This document shows, piece by piece, positions 1 to 12,867 of a DNA stretch of 64,000 nucleotides. Each line of letters starts with the position of its first letter. Position 1 is the first letter of the stretch. Below the pieces are notes generated by a model. It saw only the letters and a list, made by a program, of their open reading frames with translations. It had not been told where the DNA came from and did no database searches. The stretch comes from Cacajao melanocephalus (lineage: Eukaryota; Chordata; Mammalia; Primates; Pitheciidae): assembly GCA_963573385.1 (NCBI GenBank), contig CAUYLG010018019.1:1-64000 (forward strand). The letters are read 5' to 3'. Both the position numbers and the translations under genes were made by a program.

Positions 1-577
1 GGCAGCTCAGCAAGGCCTCTGAGGCAGACTGTGACTAGGCAAACTCCTCACTGGGCAGGGCACCTCTGAAAAAAGGCAGCAGCACATCAGGAACTTATAA
101 ATAAAGCCCCACTTTCCCAGGACAGAACACCTGGGAAAAAGGGCAATTATGAATTCCGCTGCAGCAGAATTAAATGTGCTCGCCCAGCATCTCTGCATGG
201 AAAAACAGAGCTCTCAGCACAGCATTTGAGCTCCTGTAAGGGACAGACTGTCTCCTCAATCAGTCCCTGAACCCCAGTATATCCAAAGAGGCACCTTATA
301 AAGGAAAGCTCAGGCCAACATCTGGTGGGTACCCTTCTGGGGTGAAGATAACAGAAAAAAACTGGAAGCAACCCTTAATGTTCCGCAGCCCCCAAGTGTT
401 ATCCCCAGGCAAGCAGGGTATGGAGTGGACCTCCAGAAGTCTTTCAGCAGAAGGGCCTGTTAGAAGGAAAACTAAAAAACAGAAAGAGCTTCAACATCAA
501 CAAAAAAGGACGTCCTCTCAGAGACCCCATCCGAAAGTCACCAACTAGAAAGACCGCAAGTAGATAAATCCACAAAC
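1..577 (+). promoter_or_regulatory. 3' part of the L1 5' UTR (internal promoter region remnant)
   Basis: GC-richer leader directly upstream of the ORF1 start, as in primate L1 5' UTRs. The known sense promoter and YY1 site lie at the extreme 5' end of an L1, which is outside this window. No intact promoter can be claimed. Short ORFs here on both strands are chance reading frames. Confidence 0.75.
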
Positions 578-1593
578 ATGGGAAGAAACTAGCACAAAAA
601 GGATGAAAACACCCTAAACCAGAATGCCTGTCCTTCTCCAAGGGATTACAACTCCTCACCATCAAGGAAACAAAGCTGGATAGAGAATGAGTCTGATGAA
701 TTGGCAGAAACAGGCTTCAGAAGGTGGAAATAGCAAACTTCTCTGAGCTAAAAGAACATGTTCTAACCCAATGCAAAGAAACTTGAAAAAAGTTGGATGA
801 AATGCTAACTGGAATAAACAGCTTAGAGAAGAATATAAACAAATTGATGGAGCTGAAAAACACAACACGAGAACTTTGTGAAGAATACAGAAGTTTTAAT
901 AGCCAAACTGACCAAGCAGAAGAAAGGGTATCAGAGATTGAGGATCAACTCAATGAAATAAAACAAGAAGGCAAGATTAGAGAAAAAAGAGTGAAAGGAA
1001 ATGAAAATAGACTCTAAGAAATATGGGATTATGTGAAAAGACCTAATCTACATTTGATAGGTGTACCTGAATGTGACTGAGAGAATGAATCCAAGCTGGA
1101 AAACACTCTTCAGGATATTATCCCAGAGAACTTCCACAACCTAGCAAGGCAGGCCAACATTCAAGTCCAGGAAATATACAGAACACCACAAAGATACTCC
1201 TCAAGAAGAGCAACTCCAAGGCACATAATCATCAGATTCATCAGAGTTGAAATGAAGGAAAAAATGCTAAGGGCAGCCAGAGAGAAAGGTCAGGTTACAC
1301 ACAAAGGGAAGCCCATCAGACTCACAGTGGATCTCTTGGGAGAAACTCTACAAGCCAGAACAGAGTGGGGGCCAATATTCAACATCCTTAAAGAAAAGAA
1401 CTTTCAGCCTAGAATTTCACATCCAGCCAAACTAAGATTCATAAGCGAAGGAAAAATAAAAACCTTTATGGACAAGCAATTGCTGAGAGATTTCATCACC
1501 ACCAGGCTTGCTTTACAAGAGTTCCTGAAAGAAGCACCAAACATGGAAAGGAAGAATCATTACCAGACACTCCAAAAATGTACTGAACGGTAA
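578..1593 (+). pseudogene. L1 ORF1 relic (RNA-binding chaperone), broken
   Basis: ORF1p is the trimeric RNA-binding, nucleic-acid chaperone protein of the L1 ribonucleoprotein. The start ATG is at 578, and the fifth codon (590-592) is a TAG. The coiled-coil part is open from 793 to 1017 in a different frame from the ATG, so a frameshift lies between. That segment ends in TAA at 1015-1017. The RRM-like part (about 1018-1250, with IWDYVKRPNL and LIGVPE-like motifs) continues in the same frame but has a TGA at 1078-1080. The C-terminal domain is open from 1252 to 1593. Span (1016 bases) matches the ~338-codon family length, so decay is mostly by point changes and small indels. Confidence 0.93.
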
Positions 1594-1656
1594 AGACAAT
1601 TGACACAATGAAGAAACTGCATCAACTAACAGGCAAAACAATCAGCTAGCAACAAA

Positions 1657-4600
1657 ATGGCAGAATCAAATTCATATATAACAATGTTAACCTTAAAGGT
1701 AAATGGGCTAAATGCCCCAATCAAAAGACACAGAATGGCAAATTGGATAAAAAGTCAAAACCCATCAGTGTGCTGTATTCAGGAAATCCATCTCACATGC
1801 AAGGACACACATAGGCTCAAAATAACAGGATGGAGGAAGATGTACCAAGCAAATAGACAGTGAAAAAAAAAAAAAAAGCAGAGTTGTAATCCTAGTCTCT
1901 GATATAATGGACTTTAAGCCAACAAAGATCAAAAGAGACACAGAAAGGCATTACAAAATAGTAAAAAGATCAATGCAACAAGAAGAGCTAATGATCCCAC
2001 ATATATACACACCCAATACAATAGCACCCAGATACATAAAGCAAGCTCTTAATGACCTACAAAGAGACTTAGACTTCCACACAATAATAGTGGAGAACTT
2101 TAACACTCCACTGTCATTATTAGACAGATCAACAAGAGAGAGAATTAACAAGGATATCCAGGACTTGAACTCAGATCTGGACCAAGTGGTCCTAGCAGAC
2201 ATCTACAGAACTCTCCATCCCAAATCCACAGAATATACATTCTTCTCAGCACCACATCACATCTACTCTAAAATTGACCACATAATCAGAAGTAAATCAC
2301 TCCTCAGCAAATGCAAAAGAATGGAAATCATAACAGTCTCTCAGACCATAGTGCAGTTAAATTAGAACTCAATAGTATTAAGAAACTAACTCAGAACCAC
2401 ACAATTTCATGGAAGCTGAACAGCTGGATCCTGAATACCGACTAGATAAACAAGTAAATGAAGGCAAAAATAAAGATGTTCTTCAAAACCAATGAGAACA
2501 AAGACACAACATACCAGAATCTTTCTGACATATTTAAAGCAGTGTCTAGAGGGAAATTTATAGCAATAAATGCCTGCATGAGAAGCAAGGAAAGATCTAA
2601 AATCAATACCCTATTATGAAAATTGAAAGAGCTAGAGGAGCAAGATCAAAAAAACTCAAAAGCTAACAGAAGGCAAGAAATAACTAAGATCAGAGCAGAA
2701 CTGAAGAAGATAGAGACACAAAAAAACCCTTCAAAAATCAATAAATCCAGGAGCTGATTTTTTAAAAGATCAACAAAATAGACAGACCGCTAGCCAGATT
2801 AATAAGAAAAGAGAGAATAATCAAATAGATGCAATGATGATAAAGGGGATATCACCACTGATTCCACAGAAATACAAACTACCATCAGTGATTACTACAA
2901 ACAACTCTATACACATAAACCAGTAAACCTGGAAGAAATTGATAAATTCCTGGACACTTGCACCCTCCCAAGCCTAAACCAGGAAGAAGTTGAATCCCTG
3001 AATAGACCAATAACAAGGGCTGAAGTTGAGACAGCAATTAATAGCCTACCAACCAAAAAAAGTCCAGATCCAAATGGATTTACAGCCAAATTCTACCAGA
3101 TGTACAAAGAGGAGGTGGTACCACTCCTTCTGAAACTATTCCAAAAAATCCAAAAAGAGGGAATCCTTCCCAAATCATTTTATGAGACCAACATCATCCT
3201 GATACCAAAACCCGGCAGAGATTCAACAAGAAAAGAAAACTTCAGGCCAATATCCATGATGAACATCAATGCAAAAATCTTCAATAAAATACTCACAAGC
3301 TGATTGCAATAGCACATCAAAAAGCTTATTCATTGCAATCAAGTAGTCTTCATCCCAGGGATGCAAGACTGGTTCAATGTACACAAGACTGTAAAGGTAA
3401 TCCTTCATATAAATAGAACCAAAGACAAAAACCACAGAATTATCTCAATAGATGCAGAGAAGGCCTTCAACAAAATTCAGCAGCCCTTTATGCTAAAAAC
3501 TTTCAATAAACTAGGTATCAGTGGAATTTATCTCAAAATAATAAAAGCTACTTATGAAAAACCCACAGCCAATGTCATACTGAATGGGCAAAAACAGAAA
3601 GCACTCCCATTGAAATCTGGCATTAGACAAGGATATGCTCTCTCATCATTCCTATTCAATATAGTATTGGAAGTTCTAGCCAGAGCAATCAGGCAAAAAA
3701 ATAAATAAATAAAAAGAAAGAAAGAGTATTCAATTAGCAAAGAAGGAAGTCAAATTGTCTCTATTTGCAGATCATATGATTGTATTTTTAGGATACCCCA
3801 TCATCTCAGCCCAAAATCTCCTTAACCTGATAAGCAACTTCAGCAAAGTCTCAGGATACAAAATTAATGTGTAGAAATCACAAGCATTCCTATACACCAA
3901 TAACAGACTAACAGAGAACCAAATCAAGAGCAAACTCCCATTCACAATTGCTGCAAAGAAAATAAAATACCTAGGAATACAACTAACGAAGGATGTAAAG
4001 GACCTCTTCAAGGAGAAGTGCAAACCACTGCTCAAGAAAATAAGAGAGGACTCAAACATATGGAAAAACATTCCATGTTCATGGAAGAATCAATATTGTA
4101 AAAATGGCCATACTGCCAAAGTAATTTATAGCTTCAATGCTATCCCCCTCGAGCTACCAATGACCTTCTTCAAAGAACTGGAAAAAAACCACCATAAACT
4201 TCCTGTGGAACCAAATGAGAGCCCACATAGCCAAGACAATCCTAAGCAAAAAGAACAAAGCTGGAGGCATCATACTACCTGACTTAAAACTATACTAAAA
4301 GTGTACAGTAATCAAAACAGCATGATACTGTTACCAAAACCAAGATATAGACAAATGGAACAGATCAGAGGCCTTGGAGTCAATGCCATACATCTACAAC
4401 CATCTGATCTTTAACAGACCTGATAAAAACAAACAATGGGGAAAGGATTCCCTGTTTAATAAATATGATATTGGTAAAACTGGCTAGCTATGTGCAGAAA
4501 GCAGAAACTGGACTGATTCCTGACATATTACACTAAAATTAACTCCAGATGGATTAAAGACTTAAACAGAAGACCTAACACCATAAAAACCTTAGATGAA

Positions 4601-5491
4601 AACCTAGGCAAAACCATTCAGGACATAGGCATAGGCAAGGACTTCATGACTAAAACACCAAAAACATTAGCAACAAAGGCCAAAATAGACATATGGGATC
4701 TAATTAAGTTCCAGAGTTTCTGTACAGCAAAAGAAACAATCATTAGAGTAAACCTGAAACCAACAGTATAGGAAAAAAAAAAAATTTGCTATCTACCCAT
4801 CTGACAAAGGGCTAATATTCAGAGTCTACAAAGAACTAATACAGGTTTACAGGAAAAAAACAAACCCATTCAAAAGTGGGTGGAGGATATGAACAGACAC
4901 CTTTCAAAAGAAGACGTATATGAGGCCAACAAACATATTAAAAAAAAAAACCTCATCATTACTGGTCGTTAGAGAAATGCATATCAAAACCATCTTGAGA
5001 TACCATCTCATGCCAGTTATAATGGCAATCATTAAAAAATCTGGAGACAACAGATGCTGAAGGTGTGGAGAAAAAGGAACACTTTTACACTGTTGGTGGG
5101 AATGTAAATTACTTCAACCATTGTGGAAGACAGTGTGGTGATTCCTCAAGGACCTAGAAATAGAAATTCCATTTGACCCAGCAATCCTATTACTGGTATA
5201 TACCCAAATGATTATAAATCATTCTATTATACAGACACACGCACAAGTATGTTCATTGGGGCACTGTTTACAATAGCAAAGACCTGGAACAAACCCAAAT
5301 GCCCATTGATGATAGGCTGCACAAGGAAAATGTGGCACACATATGCCATGGAATACTATGCAGCCATAAAAAATGATGAGTTTATGTCTTTTGTAGGGAG
5401 ATGGATGAATCTGGAAACCATCATTCAAAGCAAACTGACACAAGAACAGAAAATCAATCACCGCATGTTCTCACCAATTGGTGAATGTTGA
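1657..5491 (+). pseudogene. L1 ORF2 relic (endonuclease/reverse transcriptase), broken
   Basis: ORF2p supplies the APE-type endonuclease and reverse transcriptase for target-primed reverse transcription. The start ATG is at 1657, and the first segment to 1863 carries the endonuclease N-terminus with the CCIQE motif (catalytic Glu kept). A TGA at 1861 and a lengthened A-run (1862-1877) shift the frame. The rest of the endonuclease is open from 1907 to 2365 with ADIYRTLHP and SKIDHI motifs. A one-base loss near 2333 puts the following SDH motif out of frame. RT pieces are open at 3100-3303 and 3361-3708. The catalytic FADD box reads FADH because codon 3773-3775 is CAT. The C-terminal segment (5249-5491) ends at the usual place. 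No intact polymerase could be made. Confidence 0.95.
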
Positions 5492-5730
5492 ACAATGAGA
5501 ACACACGGACACAGGGAGCGGAGCATCACAGGGGTCTGTTGATGGGGGTTAGTGGAGGGACAGCAGGGGCTGGGGAGGTTGGGGAGGGATAACATGGGGA
5601 GAAATGCCAGATATAGGTGACAGGGGATGGATGCTGCAAACCATATTGCGATGTATGTACATATGCAATAATCTGCATGAACTTCACGTGTACCCCAGAA
5701 CCTAAAGCACAATGAAAAAAAGAACAAAAA
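5492..5730 (+). other. L1 3' UTR with G-rich tract and A-rich tail
   Basis: Follows the ORF2 stop. Between about 5535 and 5600 there are many runs of three to five G, the polypurine/G-quadruplex-prone tract typical of L1 3' UTRs. A run AATGAAAAAAAG close to the end marks the decayed poly(A) tail. Confidence 0.85.
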
Positions 5731-7165
5731 ATACCCCGTATTATTAAGTACATTAAATACATTATAATAACATATGGGCTGTAGATGTGTTTATTTTTTT
5801 AAAGCATTTGTGATAAAATTATAATGTTCTTAAACATCTCTAATTCAATTATTTACTTAAATCTTTCTAAATAAAATATTTAACTATTTAAAATTCTTAG
5901 TTTTAACAAATATCTGCAAATACAGAGAGACCTACATTCTGTACCATTAGTCTTCATTCTTACTTTCTTTTCTGCAACAACACAGCATACCCTAGAGTCT
6001 AAATTATCTTAATTAGATGCAATTAAACTAGATTGCTTTATTTGTTAATTAACAAACCTGGGATTTAGCAATACTATAATAAGCATTATGTTGTCTCTCT
6101 GAGAAAAGGTTACATTTTTTATATCATTTATCTAAATTTCATTTAACCTGATTTCCCCTGAATTTTAACCTATTTTCTGATTCTAATCCACATTTCAGCA
6201 AAAATGCATGCAGGTTCAATCCACATACTTTTCTTTATCCCCAAATGTAAGCTGGCATTGCCTCAAATAATCTGCTTTAGAAATATGTTGAGAAAATACT
6301 AAATTCAGGTATGATGCTTATTCAAATGTTGTTTGAATATAAATGTTATTTCAATGACTTTTTAAACCTTACAGTTTAGGAAAGCAATCTGTCAGGAATT
6401 CATAAGAGCTCTTTTCAGGCAGGGACTTATACTTGACATATCTTTCTTCATCTTTCATTTCATATCAAAGTTTCCTTTATTGGCCTGGACGTGGGCCACC
6501 CAAGGCCACAGTATCGAACAGCACTGGTGAAGAATGGCATCAGAATCAGTTTTATACATTAGAAATCAGATATCTACTAACTTTCTCTTTAATCTCTCTT
6601 TCTGTGCTCCCTTTTAAAACTTTCTTGGATTGATTTATTTCACTTATGCTGAAAAGGGTTGGCCATTTTTAAATCATAAGATAAAATTCTTGCCTTGAAG
6701 CTATTTATTGACATTTTAGTGAAATAATGCTTACATGCACACAGACCTTGGGGAATATGATAGTTTTTCCACAGATTTCATTGCCACCTCTCTCTCATTG
6801 ACTGAATCCTCTCTACGTTCTTTCCAGAAAATTTATTGTCTTAAATACACCCTTCTTTCTCTCATTTCTCTCTTCAAAAACCTTCAGTCACTCTCAAACG
6901 GCTGGAACAGTTACTCCCCAGAGTGTTACAAAGGATTGTAAATTCATGTAGACACCATGTACTGAAGGCAGACTAGTTAAATATCATGCACAAATAGGTG
7001 GTATTATATTCCAAATATGTGTGATGATGTTAATCAAATATTTATTTTAAATGCTGCTTAATTTTTAACTTGTGGATATTATACATATTCCTCAATAAAC
7101 GGTGACTAAATTTTTGAGATTTTATTTTGTCCCAGTCAGTTTTACCTAGATTAATCTCATTTATT
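5731..7165. other. AT-rich unique sequence, no gene seen
   Basis: I recognise no repeat family, gene or RNA here. ORFs of 60-70 codons at 6433-6633 and 6735-6941 lack any protein-family signature and have no splice or start context, so I treat them as chance. Confidence 0.6.
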
Positions 7166-7169
7166 CCTA

Positions 7170-7247
7170 GCACACACACTCACAGGCACACACACACATT
7201 CACAGATACACCCACTCAACACATGCACACACAGACATAACATCCAC
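7170..7247. repeat. Imperfect (CA)n-rich microsatellite
   Basis: CACACACA runs interrupted by TCACAG, GATACACC and ACATG units. The imperfection suggests low present-day length variability. Confidence 0.85.
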
Positions 7248-7261
7248 ATGAGAATGAGACA

Positions 7262-7385
7262 CATATGATTGCTATTTTCAATTTGCAGTTGAGAAAGTGA
7301 AGTAAAGAGAAGTTAAATAACTTGCTTGCACAAGGTTACGCATCTAAGTAGTAAATTGGGATTTGAACCTAGGAATTTCAATTCA
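7262..7385 (+). mobile_element. MIR SINE relic
   Basis: Resembles the MIR 3' half: a stretch like 'gagaaagtgaagtaaagaga', then AACTTGC...CAAGGTTAC, then GGGATTTGAACCTAGG. This order of motifs is characteristic of MIR. About 20-25 percent diverged by eye. Confidence 0.75.
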
Positions 7386-7669
7386 TTGATAAATACTTTA
7401 AATGACACATCCAGTGTAACTACTATATTATGGGTGATGTCCATAAAATTATTTTTTATTTTAATAATACTCATATTTAAAAAGTTAGAAATCCAATATT
7501 GTAAATAATTAATCACATAATTATTATTTCACAAATTATTGAAAGCTGTGCTACAATAATTTCCTAAATTAGGTTTCAAATATAGTTGTTTCAGGAAATA
7601 TTAACAAAGACACAATGTAAGAAAGTTATTTGTGGTCATGTAATCTTAGAAAAAAACTGAAACCATTAG

Positions 7670-8033
7670 TCAATTATCATGCTGCTATAAAGGACTGCCC
7701 ATGACTGGGTAATTTATAAAGGAAAGAGGTTTAACTGACTTGCAGTTCTGCATGGCTAGAGAGGCCTCAAAAAACTCATAATCATGGCAGAGGTGAAAGC
7801 AAACACATCTTTCTTCACAAGATGGGAGAAAGGAGAAGTACTGAGCAAAAGGGGAAACAAACTCTTATAAAAGCACCAGATCTCATGAGAGCACACTATC
7901 ATGAGAAAAACATGGGGGAAACCACCCTCTACGATTCAATTACATCCCACTGTATTCCTGCCATGACACCTGGGGATAATGAAAACTACAATTCAAGATG
8001 AGATTTGGGTAGGAGCACAGACAAACCATATCA
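7670..8033 (-). repeat. MaLR LTR (downstream LTR of the minus-strand provirus)
   Basis: Begins ATTAGTCAATTATCATGC and ends GACAAACCATATCA, the reverse complement of the TGATATGGTTTG...GACTAATACA ends of MST/THE1 LTRs. It contains the expected ACTGGGTAATTTATAAAG segment. Confidence 0.92.
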
Positions 8034-9540
8034 TTATGCACTGGGCCCCTCCAAAATCTCATATCTTTACATTTCAAAACACAAATATGCCTTTCCTACA
8101 GTCCCCAAATTCTTAACTCATCATTAATTCAAAAGTCCAAGTCCAAAGTCTCATCTCTGACAAAGCAAGTATCTTCAACCTATGAGCCTGAAAAATCAAA
8201 AACAAGTTAGGTACTTCCTAGATACAATGGGGCTACTGGCATTGGGTAAATATACCTCTTCAAAAGGGAAGATATGGGCCAAAACAAAGGGGCCACAGGC
8301 CCCATTCAACTCTGAAATTCAATAGGGCAGTCAAACCTCAAAGTTTGAAAATGATTTCCTTTGACTTCATGGCTCACATCCAGGTCATGTTGATGCAAGA
8401 GGTGAGCTCCCATGGCCTTGGGCAGGTCCACCCCTCTGACATTTCAGGTTATAGCACCCTCTTGGCTGCTTTCATGGGCTGGCATTGAATGTCTATGGAT
8501 TTTCAGCTGCACAGTACAAGCTGTCAGTGGATCTACTATTGTGGGATCTAGAGAAAGGTCACCATCTTCTCATGGCTACCAGGCCGTACCCAGTGGGGAC
8601 TTGGTGAGGGGGCTCCAACCCCACATTTCCATTCCATTCTGCCCTAGCAGAGGTTCTCCATGAGGGCTCTGCCTCTGTCTCAGAGGACATACTTGATATC
8701 CAAGAATTTCCCTACATTCTCTGAAATCTAGGCACAGGTTCCCAAACCTCAATTCTTGTCTTCTACACATTTGCAGGATCAACACCAGGTGGAAGCTGCC
8801 AAGATGGGCACTCTCTGAAGCAATATCCTGAGCTGTACCTTGGCATTTTATAGCCATGGATGGAGTGGTGGGAAGGCAGTCCAGAGGCTGCACACAGCAG
8901 GGGGCCATGGACCTGCCTAAGAAACCACTTTTTCCACTTAGGCCTCTGGGCCTGTGATGCGAGGGGCTGCTGTGAAGGTCTCTCACATGCCCTGGGAACA
9001 TTTTCCCCATTGTCTTGCTGATTGACATTCAGCTCCTTATTACTTATGGAAATTTCTGCATCAGGCTTAAATTTCTCCACAGAAAATGGGGTTTTCTTTA
9101 CTATTGCATTGTCAGGCTGCAAATTTTTCAATTTATGCTCTGCTTCCTCTTGAATGCTTTGCTGTTTAGAAATTTCTTCTGTGAGATACCCTAAATCATC
9201 TCTCCCACGTACAAAAGTTCCACAGATCTCTAGGGCAGGGGCAAAATGCTGCCAGTCTCTTTACTAAAACACAGCAACAGCCCCCTTTGTTTCAGTTCCC
9301 AAGATGTTTCTCATTTCCATCTGAGACCACTTCAGCCTGGACTTCTTTGTCCAGATCACTATTATATTTTGGTCAAAGCCATTCAGCAAATCCCTAGGAA
9401 GTTCCAAACTTGCTCACGTCCTTCTGTCTTCTTCTGAGCCCTGAAAATTGTTCCAGCCTCTGTCTGATGCCCAGTTCCAAAGTTGCCTCCACATTTTCTG
9501 GTATCTTTATCACAGTACCATACTTCCAGTACCAATTTAC
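8034..9540 (-). other. MaLR internal region (gag-like, decayed)
   Basis: Has the typical antisense landmarks of MST/THE1 internal sequence, such as CCTCCAAAATCTCAT directly after the LTR, ACAAAGCAAGT and TCTCTAGGGCAGGGGCAAAATG. The same landmarks appear in the same order in the second provirus at 22352-23912, which supports the identification. Reading frames are interrupted. Confidence 0.88.
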
Positions 9541-9908
9541 CGTATTAGTCCACTGTCACACTGTTATGCAAGGATTGCCTGAGACTGGATAATTTATAAA
9601 GCCAAGAAATTTAATGGACTCAGAGTTCCACAAAGTTGGGGGAGCCTCAGGAAACTTACATTTATCGCAGAAGGCAAGGCAAACATGTACTTCATATGAT
9701 GGCAGGAAAGAGAAGTGCTGAGCAAAAGGAGGAAAGCCCCTTATACAAACATCAGATTTCATGAGAATTCATAATCACAAGAAAAGCATGAAGGTAGCCA
9801 CCCCCATGATTCAATTACCTTCCGCCAGGTCCCTCCCATGACATGTGGGAATTATAGGAACTAAAATTCAAGTTGAGATTTGGGTAGGGACACTGCCAAA
9901 CCACATCA
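9541..9908 (-). repeat. MaLR LTR (upstream LTR of the minus-strand provirus)
   Basis: Second copy of the LTR, starting CGTATTAGTCCACTG and ending CAAACCACATCA. Its divergence from the LTR at 7670 can be used to date the insertion. Confidence 0.92.
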
Positions 9909-12120
9909 AACTCTTATTCACATAGTTGAGATTCACAATGTATGTTAGTGTATTAAATTCTTTGGGGAGCTCAGCATGAATAAAACGGTTCTTTATTTTT
10001 CTATTTCTATATTTCCCACTAACTGGAATATAGAACTCAAATTTTGGAGTGTACTTATTGAATAGGGTTTTGTAGCAGAACAGCTGGGGAAACCAGGATC
10101 CAAAGACAGTTTGTAATCTTTTATTCAACAACTGTCCCAAACAGCCTCCAAAAGTTTAACCTCGAGCAGACCTCATTCCTTCTAATTTATGTGCATTTCT
10201 TTACTCTATTAGATGTTCAATGTATTTTCCACACCAAATTTAAAATTTACCATCACTCAATGTACTGCTAATTTCCCACATTCTTCAGAAATATTTAACA
10301 AAGACATCTCCGACCCATGGGAGTCTCCTTTTCAAAACTTAATTGGCAAAGAATCACACATTGCCTTGTGACATTCTTGCACTCCATGTTCCTGTCTTAT
10401 TACACAAACTGTACCATTAGGTCCTATATGCAACTATGGCTACTTATCCTTTACAAATAACTTAGATACTTACTCCAGTTTTTTTTTTTTTTTTCAAATA
10501 GTAGGTACTCAAATGTGTATTGCTATGATAGGTCAAAATAACCAAATGTTATTTTGTTAAGACAATATAAATTTTGAGTGCCCAGAGAGAGGGAAGAGTA
10601 AGAATTTAAAGTTTTTCTCTTTTAGCTGTATCAATCAGTTTATGCTATAGTCATTGTGATAATAAACAACTCTGAACCTCAGAGGCTTCCAAGAAAAACG
10701 AACAAAATGTTTATATCTGTGCTGGGCAGGCTAAAACTATGCTACAGTTCATTCATAATTTGGAAGTAAAGGCTAAAGAAACAGTGCCTTTCTGGGACTT
10801 TGCATGTATTATGGCTCAGAGAAAAGAGAACTTGTTGAAACTAATCAATGGGATTGAAAGTTTCTGCTCAAAGATTGCATATAACAGATAGCATTTAATA
10901 ACAAAGCCAGATATAGATGAAATGAACAAAATTCTCTAAGAAGAAAGAAAAAGGCATATTATTCACATGATATAATAATGCAATCTAATCTACACAATCT
11001 AATTTTTGATACAAAGTAATCCTTTTGTAAACTTTAATTCTTTGAAACAAAAAGGTTGAGTGAATGTATTTTTTCTGCATAATAAATGGTGCATATGAAA
11101 GCCTGATCAAGTTGAATTTTGAAGATATTTTATTCAAAATACTTACTTACACAGGTAAAAATATTTTTACTACAAACTTTTCTTTTAAGGCAAGTTAGTA
11201 ACTAAATAACAAACCAAATATTGTCCCCTCTCTATGTCCATTACCAGGATAAATGTGGTTAAATTAAAAACCATGTAAGTTAATATCTGTCTTCACATAA
11301 AGTATGCATTCTGCTATATGTTCATGATAGAGCTAATAGTGAATAGATTTTGTACAAAATAATTTTTTTAATTTAAATAAAACATTGAAATACATGTATA
11401 CAAAATAAAATATATTGATTAGTTGTGCAGTCATTTGGTGGTAAAAACACATCATCATTTTTTTCAAAACTTATGTGCAAGAACACACATTTTTGCCCAC
11501 ATACAAACATTCAAAATTCACTTGTGTTATAGATATATAAAGCCTGGGAAGTTCATTACTGTCAGAGGGAAAAATTAAGAGCATTTCAGAGAAACATCAA
11601 AATAATGACACTGAAGGGTTTTAAAATGCATTTATTCTCATATTCAAAGCTGCAAAAAATAAGAAAAACAGTTACATAGGTCAGTGGTGGATAAATTGGC
11701 TTGGTGTGACATTGATCATCCTACTGTAGCCCAATTAAAAAAGTAGTAGATGGGGACAGGAGCACAGAATATAATGAGGAGAATGCTGGCATATTCTGTA
11801 TCTCAAAAAAAAAATGGAATCACATTTCCTCATTTATATTAAGTGTCACTAAATGCCTACATTTCTAGAGAAATTGCTATGTAATCTCAGAATGTTAAAA
11901 ACAGATATTGTGGATAATTTAAAAACTTAACACTAGTCACTGGTATCCTGTACAACTTTTGTAATTTTTTGTAAACTGTCTTATCTCAGGTGTCTGATCT
12001 ATAAAATGAGATTAACAGTCTATCATGAAGTATTACTACTCTGGAAGTTTAGTTTATAATACTGCTAATTTATTAATATTATTTTAATTTCATGAATACA
12101 TCAAAAAATAATTTAAAAAA
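9909..12120. other. AT-rich sequence, possible old repeat relic near 10.6-10.9 kb
   Basis: Mostly unassigned. A T-run lies at about 10481-10494. From about 10620 to 10905 there is a pattern (TGTGATAATAAACAACTCTGA, TCAGAGGCTTCCAAG, GGCTCAGAGAA) reminiscent of old LTR-like repeats, but too diverged for me to name. No coding signal. Confidence 0.5.
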
Positions 12121-12121
12121 T

Positions 12122-12417
12122 ATAGTCAGCTCTCTGTGTCCATGGGTTCTGCATCTGCAGATTCATCCAACCATGGATTGAAAATACTTGAAAAAAAAAA
12201 CAGAGCAACAATAAAAAATATAAATAAAAATACACTATAATTACGATTTACATAGCATTTACATTTTATTAAGTACTATAAGTAATCAAGAGATGATTTA
12301 AAGTACATGGGAGGATGTGCATAGGTTACATTAAATACTACATTATTTTATGTAAGGGATTTGAACAGCCTCAAATTTTGGCATCTGAAGAAGTTCCTGG
12401 AAGAATTCCCCAGGGAA
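12122..12417 (-). mobile_element. MER2 (Tigger-related non-autonomous DNA transposon)
   Basis: Starts GTCAGCTCTCTGTGTCCATG and includes GGATTGAAAATACTTG, ACATAGCATTTACATT and AGTAATCAAGAGATGATTTA, landmarks of MER2 in order. The right end (GGAAGAATTCCCCAGGGAA) is worn. It is slightly shorter than the ~345-bp consensus. No ORF. Confidence 0.85.
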
Positions 12418-12864
12418 AAGAAAAAAAAGTGTATTAAGTTTAAGACTCTTCAATATATTAAATGCATAAATTAATTAGTGTGTACTTTTTAAAAAAAACA
12501 ACAACACTTTGTAGTTATACATTTGAATGGAAATACTTATTTTGATAACTTTTTAAAAGTATTTTGCATACTGATCTATTGCCAGTACTTTTCTAAGGAT
12601 AACTTTAAATCACTCCTAAAATTAGATGTCAAAATACCTATTTCATTCTAAAATAAAGTACTAAATCTAGAGATTATATCTATACACCTAATATTTTAAA
12701 ACAAAGTATTAAATCAAGAGATTATACCTATATACCTACATGTCCAGATATTATTCCTATATACATACATATATATACCTACAGGTAAATATCATATCTA
12801 TACAATTAAATCTATACCAATATACTATATCTATAATATAGGTATTATCTTGATATAATAGGTA

Positions 12865-12867
<3 letters not shown>

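Larger units (their letters stand above)
1..5730 (+). mobile_element. Near full-length L1 retrotransposon (old L1PA/L1PB type), inactive
   Basis: A sense-strand LINE-1 in canonical order: the last ~580 bases of a 5' UTR, an ORF1 relic, a ~60-base spacer, an ORF2 relic, a G-rich 3' UTR and an A-rich tail near 5705-5730. The order and spacing match primate L1. The element starts at or before the window edge, so its true 5' end and left target duplication cannot be seen. Both ORFs carry several stops and frameshifts, many of the CGA-to-TGA or CAG-to-TAG type expected from decay. The divergence and the form of ORF1 suggest an L1PB or older L1PA copy; the exact subfamily is not assigned. It cannot retrotranspose by itself. 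Confidence 0.96.
7670..9908 (-). mobile_element. MaLR provirus (MST/THE1 type), LTR-int-LTR
   Basis: A complete non-autonomous ERVL-MaLR element on the minus strand: two ~365-bp LTRs bracket ~1.5 kb of MaLR internal sequence. This element class has only a degenerate gag-related region and no pol, so it moved with help from other elements. The two LTRs differ by many substitutions and small indels, so the insertion is old. Flanking five-base duplications are not clear. ORFs of 120-150 codons at 8576-9131 are minus-strand reading frames in the internal region and are not intact genes. Confidence 0.93.

Noticed and set aside
1..5730. Possibility that the L1 is retrotransposition-competent
   Set aside because: Stop at ORF1 codon 5, frameshifts in both ORFs, and a changed RT catalytic motif.
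8576..9131. Minus-strand ORFs of 150 and 122 codons
   Set aside because: They lie wholly within the MaLR provirus internal region and are overlapping frames of a decayed element, not a host gene.
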